NCBI GenBank assembly: GCA_963169055.1
Contig: CAUJFU010000197.1
Span: forward strand, 1-15,309
DNA length: 15,309 bases
Direction of reading: 5' to 3'
Origin: Myxococcota bacterium
GTDB lineage: Bacteria; Myxococcota_C; UBA6777
Positions 1 through 5,385 of the stretch are shown in pieces; within the stretch, counting starts at the first letter, position 1, and each line of letters opens with the position of its first letter. The notes under the pieces are model-generated. The model did no database searches and was not told the DNA's origin. It saw only the letters and a list, made by a program, of their open reading frames with translations. The position numbers and the translations under genes were made by a program.

Positions 1-603
1 GTCAACAGCCAGATCCTCTTCTATGGCCCCCTTGCAACCGAGACCGCCGAACCCACCTCTTCCGAATTTCTCTCCGCACAAAACAACCCACCCCCACCCT
101 CCCAAGAAAGTTGGCAGTCTCTCGCCGATCGCCCCGAAGCCTACTTCTTCTATGCGCTCCTCATCCTCTTGCCTTTCTTCCTCGGGTACATGGCTGGCCG
201 CTACGACAACAAAAAGATCTACACCACCTCAAATCTCTCCCACCACGAACAACCCAACGAACATCGCCCCCGTCCCCTCGCTCGCCCCATCCTCATCGAC
301 CCCGAACTCATCCCCCCCAACCATCGCGAAGATCTACCCAACGATCACCGCGAAGATCCACCCTCCACTCAACCTACCCCCGCCGAGCGCACCACTCCGC
401 TCGCCCGCCAAGCCCCGCTCGTCCGCCAAACCCCGCTCGTCCGCCAAGCCCCGATCGAACGTACTGCACCTGTCCAGCGCAACGCGCTCCCAACAACACA
501 ACCTGCCTCTGTACGCACGCAAGGACCGACCTCTCAACCCACACCACCCGCTATCCGCAACGCACCGACCTCTCAACCCGCCTCGCGCCCCACACCCCGC
601 TAA
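1..603 (+). CDS. C-terminal part of a membrane protein with a proline/arginine-rich tail (5' end outside window)
   Basis: Frame 1 is open from the first base to the TAA at 601-603, giving 200 residues with no start in view. Visible residues 47-66 (AYFFYALLILLPFFLGYMAG) form one clear membrane helix, preceded by a Pro/Ser/Glu-rich stretch. The basic residues right after the helix (GRYDNKKI) suggest that the tail lies in the cytoplasm. The remaining 130 or so residues are low complexity, rich in Pro, Arg, Gln and Thr, and include six-residue repeats of the type (A/T)PLVRQ. I do not recognise the family, and the N-terminal domain that would identify it is missing. A 14-bp hairpin follows the stop. 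That this is a real gene is supported by continuous C-rich codon use like its neighbours and by the helix. Two overlapping frames in the same stretch are also open but lack any such structure. Confidence 0.65.
   Translation, partial: VNSQILFYGPLATETAEPTSSEFLSAQNNPPPPSQESWQSLADRPEAYFFYALLILLPFFLGYMAGRYDNKKIYTTSNLSHHEQPNEHRPRPLARPILIDPELIPPNHREDLPNDHREDPPSTQPTPAERTTPLARQAPLVRQTPLVRQAPIERTAPVQRNALPTTQPASVRTQGPTSQPTPPAIRNAPTSQPASRPTPR
394..483 (+). repeat. 18-base in-frame tandem repeats coding (A/T)PLVRQ
   Basis: Three near-identical 18-base units (394-447) encode TPLARQ, APLVRQ and TPLVRQ. Two diverged units (448-483) encode APIERT and APVQRN. They lie in the disordered tail of the partial membrane protein and are the kind of array that changes length by slippage. 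Confidence 0.75.
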
Positions 604-624
604 AAGGCAGGATGCGCGACGGTC

Positions 625-658
625 GCTGTAAGCAGGCCATCCTCGGCCTGCTTGCAGC
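625..658 (+). other. Strong 14-bp hairpin between the partial gene and hutU
   Basis: The arms 625-638 and 645-658 pair over 14 positions with one G-T wobble and enclose a six-base loop (ATCCTC). No T-run follows on the plus strand, so it is not a classical intrinsic terminator. It may be a transcript 3'-end stabiliser, a factor-dependent end, or a dispersed palindrome. A poor promoter-like pair (TTGCAG 652-657, 17 bases, TATCTC 675-680) overlaps its right arm and could serve hutU, but I do not call it. Confidence 0.5.
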
Positions 659-780
659 CTTACAACCCGCTGAATATCTCGCGTTTTCTCCCCATATATC
701 CGCCTCTTCCACACGCAACCAATACCCCAACATCAGGATCCCTCAAACGGTTCTTTTTGCCACAAGATCGGACGATTGAG

Positions 781-2808
781 ATGGACACACTCGCCAAACA
801 TATCGCAGAAGGTATCCCCCCCGCCCTTCCCGAAACACCCGCTTGGGACGATCAGATCAGCCATGCACCACCGCGCCACCCCGCGTTATCCGAAGCGGAT
901 CGCGAACTTGCCCTTCAAAATGCCCTGCGCTACTTCCCGCCTTCGATGCACCCCGCTCTTGCGCCCGAACTCGCCCAAGAACTGCTCAAAGAGGGCCGCA
1001 TCTACGCCCGCCGTTTTCGCCCGACACAATACCCGATGAAAGCCCATCCTCTTCCCTCCTACCCCGCACGCTGCCCACAAGCCGCTGCGATCATGATGAT
1101 GATCCAAAACAATCTCGACCCTGCGGTCGCCCAACATCCCCATGAACTCGTCACTTACGGCGGCAACGGCTCAGCCTTTCAAAACTGGGCGCAATACCGC
1201 TTGACCATGCACTACCTCTCTGAGATGACCGAAGAACAAACGCTCGTCCTCTATTCCGGCCATCCGTTGGGCCTTTTCCCTTCTCATCGCGATGCGCCGC
1301 GCCTTGTGATCGCCAACGGTATGGTGCTCCCACACTTTAGCAGCCTCGAAGAGTACGAACGTCTCGCAGCTTTGGGTGTCACCATGTACGGGCAAATGAC
1401 CGCAGGTAGCTTTATGTACATCGGCCCCCAAGGAATCGTCCACGGAACCACCATCACTTTGCTTAACGCTGGCAGGCTCTATCTCGGCCTCAGCCACGAA
1501 CAGGATCTGCGTGGAAAAGTCTTTGTTTCTTCGGGACTCGGTGGCATGAGCGGCGCACAAGCCAAAGCTGCCGTGATCGCAGGAGCCATCGCAGTGATCG
1601 CGGAGATCAACCCCTTTGCCGTACAAAAACGCCACGAACAAGGTTGGGTCCAAGAAACCTCCGACGATCTCGATCACATCCTTCGGCGCATCGAACAAGC
1701 CCGATCTTCGCGCATCCCGCTGTCTCTCGCTTACCAAGGAAATATCGTCGATCTTCTCGAAAAGCTCGATCAAGAAGGCGTCCAGATCGATCTCGGTTCC
1801 GATCAAACTTCTTTGCACAACCCCTATGCTGGCGGATATTACCCCGTCGGCTATACCCTCGATGCCTCCAATCGCATGCTCCAAGAAGATCCCGCCGCTT
1901 TCCGCGAAGCTGTTCATGCCTCGCTGCGTCGGCACTTTGCGGTGATCCGCCGCATGACGAAACGCGGTATGCACTTTTGGGATTATGGCAACGCCTTCTT
2001 GGTACAAGCCCAAGTGGCCGGTGCTGAGGGCGTCTTGGGCCCAGATGGCCGCTTTATTTATCCATCCTACGTCGAAGATATCATGGGTCCGTCTTATTTT
2101 GATTACGGCTTTGGCCCCTTCCGTTGGATCGCCACCAGCTGCGATCCCCAAGATCTCCGCACCACCGACCAAATCGCTGAACAAGTCTTGACTCGACAAC
2201 TCGAACAGGCCCCCCCCGAGATCCAGCCCCAAATCCTCGATAACCTCCGATGGATCCGCGAAGCACACACCCATCAACTCGTCGTCGGAAGCCAAGCACG
2301 CATCCTCTACAGCGATGCGTGGGGTCGAATCGAGATCGCTCGTGCTTTCAACCAAGCCATCGCTGATGGCCGCATCCAACAGCCCATTGTCCTTGGACGC
2401 GATCACCACGACGTCAGCGGCGTAGACTCCCCTTACCGCGAAACCGCCAATATCTACGACGGCAGCGCACATTGCGCAGATATGTCCCTGCAAAACGTCA
2501 TCGGCGATGCTTGCCGTGGAGCCACTTGGGTGAGCATCCACAATGGCGGCGGAGTCGGTTGGGGAAAAGTGATCAACGGTGGTTTTGGCCTTGTTCTCGA
2601 TGGTTCCGCAGATGCCGAACGCCGCCTCGCCATGATGCTCTATTGGGACGTCAACAACGGCATCGCACGCCGCGCATGGGCCCGCAATCCTTCCGCCTTG
2701 TTCGCTATCCAACGCGCCATGCAACACGAACCCAAGCTCCGCGTCACCCTCCCCCACTCCGTCGCGACCGAAATCTTGCAACAAGCCTTTCACCCCAACC
2801 GCCTCTAG
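781..2808 (+). CDS. hutU: Urocanate hydratase (urocanase), long UROC1-like form
   Basis: Converts urocanate to 4-imidazolone-5-propionate using tightly bound NAD+ in the second step of histidine degradation, in the cytoplasm. The 675 residues match the long form found in animals and some bacteria rather than the common bacterial form of about 555. Motifs in order are YGGNGSAFQNWAQYRL from residue 126, a glycine-rich NAD+-binding SSGLGGMSGAQ at 250-260, a GSQARILY segment at 503-510, and GATWVSIHNGGGVGWG at 580-595 with INGGFGLVLDG soon after. In the common bacterial form the signature FQGLPxRICW carries an essential Cys; here the aligned residue is Leu509. I recall the same replacement in animal UROC1. 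I chose ATG 781 because the frame upstream to 652 has no urocanase-like sequence. The ribosome site is weak (GGA at 770-772). No hutH, hutI or hutG lies in the window, so the gene appears solitary here. Confidence 0.95.
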   Translation: MDTLAKHIAEGIPPALPETPAWDDQISHAPPRHPALSEADRELALQNALRYFPPSMHPALAPELAQELLKEGRIYARRFRPTQYPMKAHPLPSYPARCPQAAAIMMMIQNNLDPAVAQHPHELVTYGGNGSAFQNWAQYRLTMHYLSEMTEEQTLVLYSGHPLGLFPSHRDAPRLVIANGMVLPHFSSLEEYERLAALGVTMYGQMTAGSFMYIGPQGIVHGTTITLLNAGRLYLGLSHEQDLRGKVFVSSGLGGMSGAQAKAAVIAGAIAVIAEINPFAVQKRHEQGWVQETSDDLDHILRRIEQARSSRIPLSLAYQGNIVDLLEKLDQEGVQIDLGSDQTSLHNPYAGGYYPVGYTLDASNRMLQEDPAAFREAVHASLRRHFAVIRRMTKRGMHFWDYGNAFLVQAQVAGAEGVLGPDGRFIYPSYVEDIMGPSYFDYGFGPFRWIATSCDPQDLRTTDQIAEQVLTRQLEQAPPEIQPQILDNLRWIREAHTHQLVVGSQARILYSDAWGRIEIARAFNQAIADGRIQQPIVLGRDHHDVSGVDSPYRETANIYDGSAHCADMSLQNVIGDACRGATWVSIHNGGGVGWGKVINGGFGLVLDGSADAERRLAMMLYWDVNNGIARRAWARNPSALFAIQRAMQHEPKLRVTLPHSVATEILQQAFHPNRL

Positions 2809-2964
2809 TCTCTCTTTTTGAGACGCATACCGAGACGCCCAGCGACGCAAAGCCACCACACACCACGACACAAAAAATCCGTCCGAAACAAAACCATCCC
2901 AAGCCGATCGCATCCCAACACGCGCACAGACCGCACGAAAAACGCTCCATTCACCCAACAGAAA

Positions 2965-2979
2965 CTTGCGTTGCGCAAG
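2965..2979 (+). other. Perfect short hairpin downstream of hutU
   Basis: CTTGCG, a TTG loop, then CGCAAG, followed by a pyrimidine-leaning GTTCTCTGCAATTCTTT. It could be a weak terminator of hutU transcription, but the T content after the stem is interrupted, so this is only a possibility. Confidence 0.3.
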
Positions 2980-3004
2980 GTTCTCTGCAATTCTTTGGTG
3001 ATTC

Positions 3005-3032
3005 TTGGACTCCCTCGTCACAACGATATTTT
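3005..3032 (+). promoter_or_regulatory. Candidate sigma-70-type promoter of the OmpA-family gene
   Basis: TTGGAC (3005-3010, five of six to TTGACA) is separated by 16 bases from TATTTT (3027-3032, four of six to TATAAT). Transcription would begin near 3039 and leave a leader of about 144 bases before the ATG at 3183. The site sits in an AT-richer patch, which favours it, but it is a by-eye match. Confidence 0.35.
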
Positions 3033-3167
3033 TGCATCACAACAATTGAGGCATCCTTTTTGATCTTTTCGGAAGAGATCGCAACCCCCAGAGTCCAAGT
3101 CGCATCACGGGGTCACAACGCACCGCACAGCCCTCGACCCCCCGAAAAGAAAACGCCCCCCAACATG

Positions 3168-3173
3168 AAGGAG
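3168..3173 (+). promoter_or_regulatory. Ribosome-binding site fixing the start at ATG 3183
   Basis: AAGGAG lies 9 bases before ATG 3183. It is only 3 bases from the in-frame TTG at 3177, which would be too close. The ATG is therefore the preferred start. Confidence 0.8.
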
Positions 3174-3182
3174 TGATTGATC

Positions 3183-5111
3183 ATGCTGTTTCGTTCTTTG
3201 CCCCCCCAACGCGGAAAAACGCGATTCCGCGCTGGATGGCTCTTGTCTGCTCTGTTTTTATGCAGTGCTTGGCTTACCTCTCCCGCCCACGCACAAACCA
3301 CCAGCCGAACCTTCGACACCTCGTTCCAATTGCAACAATTCCGTCCTTGGGGCGATATCAACGGGATGTTCCACACCCAATCGGGAATCACCCTCGGTCG
3401 CATGAACTACATGGCCGGTATTTACCTCAACTACGCCCTCAACCCACTGGTCTTGCGCGGAACTCCCCGTGCTGACGGAAGCCGCGATAGCACGGGCATC
3501 CTCAACCATCAAGTCGGTGCCGATATCATGGGGGGCTTTGGGATCTTGGACTGGTTGGATGTGTACCTCACCATCCCCCTCTCCATCTACCAAGACGGCA
3601 GCGTCCCCAACAACGCCGCTCTGTTTGCTGGCACCGCTGGCCGCGATCTCAGCGGCTTTGCCTTTGGCGATATCAAGCTCGGCCTCAAAGCCCAAGCCCT
3701 CCGCCAAGACAAACACTACGTCAACCTCGCTTTCCGTCTCGCCCTAGGTATCCCCTCAAGCCTCGCAACACCCGACAAACTCGGCGGCGAAAACAGCGTC
3801 AGCTTCGATGCAGACGTCATGCTCAGCGTCCAAGTCGGCATCGCTCACATCGGCCTCAACATCGGCTACCGCTATATGCCCCGCTCTTACTTTCTCAACC
3901 TCGAACTCGAACACGAACTCCGTTATGGCTTGGGTGTTCGCTTGAGCGCCCTCAAAGATCGCCTCGATATCATCGGAGAGATCGCGGGTGCTATCGCCTT
4001 CCAAGAACGCGACTTCTCTGGCGAAAAAGTCCCCCTTGATGCCTATCTCGGCGCACGCATCTATCCCCTTAGCCAGCCCGATCTGGCCCTTGAGATCGGC
4101 ATCGGCATCCCCTTTCCCACCTCGGGATACGGATCGCCTCTTTTCCGCGTGTTCTTGGGCGTGGTCTGGTCTCCCAAAGTCCGCGATACCGATGGTGACG
4201 GCATTCTTGACAAAGACGACCGTTGCCCCACACAACCCGGACCCCGCGAAAATGACGGATGTCCCGACACCGACAAAGACGGCGATGGCCTTGTTGATCG
4301 CCTCGACAAATGTCCCGACAAACCCGGCCCCAAAGAAAACAAGGGCTGTCCTTGGCCTGACACCGACGGCGACGGGCTGACCGATAACGTCGACAAATGC
4401 CCCACGCAATTCGGCCCCAAAGAAAACGAAGGCTGTCCTTGGGGCGACAAAGACAACGACGGCGTCAAAGACAACGAAGACAAATGTCCCGATCAAGCCG
4501 GACCTAAAGAAAACCAAGGCTGTCCTTGGGGTGACAAAGACGGCGATGGCCTCAAAGACAACGAAGACAAATGTCCCGATCAAGCCGGACCCAAAGAAAA
4601 CCAAGGCTGTCCCGACAAAGACTCCGATGGTGACGGCATCGTCGACCGCCTCGACAAATGTCCCGAAGTTCCGGGCGTCAAAGAGCGCCAAGGTTGCCCC
4701 AAAGTCGTCCTCGTCAAAGTCACCAAAGACAAGATCGAGATCCTCCAAAAGATCTTCTTTGCCTTCAACCGCGATACCATCCAACGCAAGTCCTTCGGCG
4801 TCCTCGATCAAGTCGTCTCCGTCCTCAAAAGCCGCCCCGAACTTCGCGTCCGTATCGAAGGACATACCGATGACCGTGGAAAGCGCGCTTACAACGTCGG
4901 CCTCTCCGATCGTCGCGCCAAATCCGTCCGAAAATACCTGATCAAAAAAGGCATCGAAGAAGGCCGCCTCGAAGCCCAAGGTTTCGGACCCGATAAACCC
5001 ATCGTCTCCAACGACACCAAACAAAACCGCGCCACCAACCGCCGCGTCGAATTCAACATCGTCAACAAAGATCAAGCCACCGGCATCGAAAACCGCAGCA
5101 ACACCCCCTAA
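3183..5111 (+). CDS. Secreted OmpA-family outer-membrane protein with six thrombospondin type-3 calcium repeats
   Basis: The 642-residue product starts with a signal peptide (basic start, hydrophobic 17-31, likely cut AHA|Q after residue 37). Residues 38-334 alternate polar and aromatic/hydrophobic residues with many Gly and Tyr, as in an outer-membrane beta-barrel. Residues 335-506 hold six thrombospondin type-3 repeats (DxDxDGxxDxxDKCP...GCP), which bind Ca2+ and carry paired Cys. Residues 507-642 form an OmpA C-terminal domain with EGHTD and LSDRRAKSV. Asp563 and Arg578 are 15 residues apart, like the Asp271/Arg286 pair that binds diaminopimelate in Acinetobacter OmpA. The expected role is to link the outer membrane to peptidoglycan through a calcium-stiffened rod. 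It is probably transcribed alone: gaps of 374 and 274 bases flank it. The last 160 or so residues closely match the end of the lipoprotein at 8074-10614. Confidence 0.92.
   Translation: MLFRSLPPQRGKTRFRAGWLLSALFLCSAWLTSPAHAQTTSRTFDTSFQLQQFRPWGDINGMFHTQSGITLGRMNYMAGIYLNYALNPLVLRGTPRADGSRDSTGILNHQVGADIMGGFGILDWLDVYLTIPLSIYQDGSVPNNAALFAGTAGRDLSGFAFGDIKLGLKAQALRQDKHYVNLAFRLALGIPSSLATPDKLGGENSVSFDADVMLSVQVGIAHIGLNIGYRYMPRSYFLNLELEHELRYGLGVRLSALKDRLDIIGEIAGAIAFQERDFSGEKVPLDAYLGARIYPLSQPDLALEIGIGIPFPTSGYGSPLFRVFLGVVWSPKVRDTDGDGILDKDDRCPTQPGPRENDGCPDTDKDGDGLVDRLDKCPDKPGPKENKGCPWPDTDGDGLTDNVDKCPTQFGPKENEGCPWGDKDNDGVKDNEDKCPDQAGPKENQGCPWGDKDGDGLKDNEDKCPDQAGPKENQGCPDKDSDGDGIVDRLDKCPEVPGVKERQGCPKVVLVKVTKDKIEILQKIFFAFNRDTIQRKSFGVLDQVVSVLKSRPELRVRIEGHTDDRGKRAYNVGLSDRRAKSVRKYLIKKGIEEGRLEAQGFGPDKPIVSNDTKQNRATNRRVEFNIVNKDQATGIENRSNTP
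4185..4700 (+). repeat. Array of six thrombospondin type-3 repeats (DNA-level tandem repeats of about 87 bases)
   Basis: Six units, each with an acidic calcium loop, a DKCP (DRCP in the first) and a closing GCP, code for residues 335-506 of the OmpA-family protein. Units four and five are almost identical in DNA over about 60 bases from 4467 and 4554, exactly 87 bases (29 codons) apart, which points to recent unit duplication. The unit count may differ between strains. Confidence 0.9.
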
Positions 5112-5248
5112 TCCTCCGACGTTCTCCCACTCCCCCCTCCCGCGTTCTCTCACTTTCCCTCCCACAACAACACAACCCCATCACGAAACAGATTTGCATT
5201 TTGTGTGAGGTTGCGATAAATGTTCGCGTTTGCAGAGACATGGAGGGC

Positions 5249-5277
5249 TTGACAGCCTCCGATCACGAAGCTAAGCT
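5249..5277 (+). promoter_or_regulatory. Candidate promoter of the lipoprotein operon
   Basis: A perfect TTGACA (5249-5254) is followed after 17 bases by a weak TAAGCT (5272-5277). It would leave a leader of about 100 bases. An alternative is TTGCAT (5194-5199) with TAAATG (5217-5222) at 17 bases. Neither has a good -10 element. The TTGACA also sits in the loop of a GGAGG/CCTCC inverted repeat (5242-5260), which could be part of an operator or chance. Confidence 0.3.
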
Positions 5278-5334
5278 GCCGAACTTTGCGAAACGTAGCG
5301 CCTGTTTTTGTGTTATCGGCACCACATAGAGAGC

Positions 5335-5367
5335 GTTGATCTTGCCGAACAGATGGTCAGGATCAAC
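5335..5367 (+). promoter_or_regulatory. Hairpin just upstream of the ribosome-binding site of the lipoprotein operon
   Basis: GTTGATCTTG (5335-5344) pairs with CAGGATCAAC (5358-5367) over 10 positions with one wobble and a 13-base loop. It ends 4 bases before the GGGAG ribosome-binding site (5372-5376). The position suits a translational control element or mRNA 5'-end protection. It does not match a riboswitch class that I can identify. Confidence 0.4.
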
Positions 5368-5385
5368 TTTTGGGAGTGAAGTAGT

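Larger units (their letters stand above)
2809..3182 (+). other. 374-base gap between hutU and the OmpA-family gene
   Basis: No convincing gene is present. The gap holds a short stem around GTCTC/GAGAC just after the hutU stop (no T-run after it), a perfect 6-bp hairpin CTTGCG-TTG-CGCAAG at 2965-2979, a promoter candidate at 3005-3032, and the ribosome-binding site of the next gene at 3168-3173. The downstream half, after 3032, would form a 5' leader of about 140 bases. Short frames through this stretch have no start site with a ribosome-binding sequence and are low complexity. Confidence 0.6.

Noticed and set aside
781-2808. A histidine-utilisation operon
   Set aside because: Only hutU is present. 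The flanking genes are an unrelated membrane protein and an envelope protein with a large gap between.
1171-3021. 616-codon open frame on the minus strand opposite hutU
   Set aside because: It is antisense to a clear urocanase. Its translation has no family motif, and skewed codon use (few codons that read as stops in reverse) explains it.
3756-5165. 469-codon acidic, Phe/Val/Ala-rich open frame on the minus strand
   Set aside because: It mirrors the calcium repeats and OmpA domain of the real gene on the other strand; its repeats are a by-product.
5196-5330. Possible c-di-GMP-I (GEMM) or other riboswitch before the lipoprotein operon
   Set aside because: AGCCTCCG and GCTGCCGAAC loosely recall GEMM parts, but the conserved GGCAAACC and ACGCAAAGCC segments are not present.
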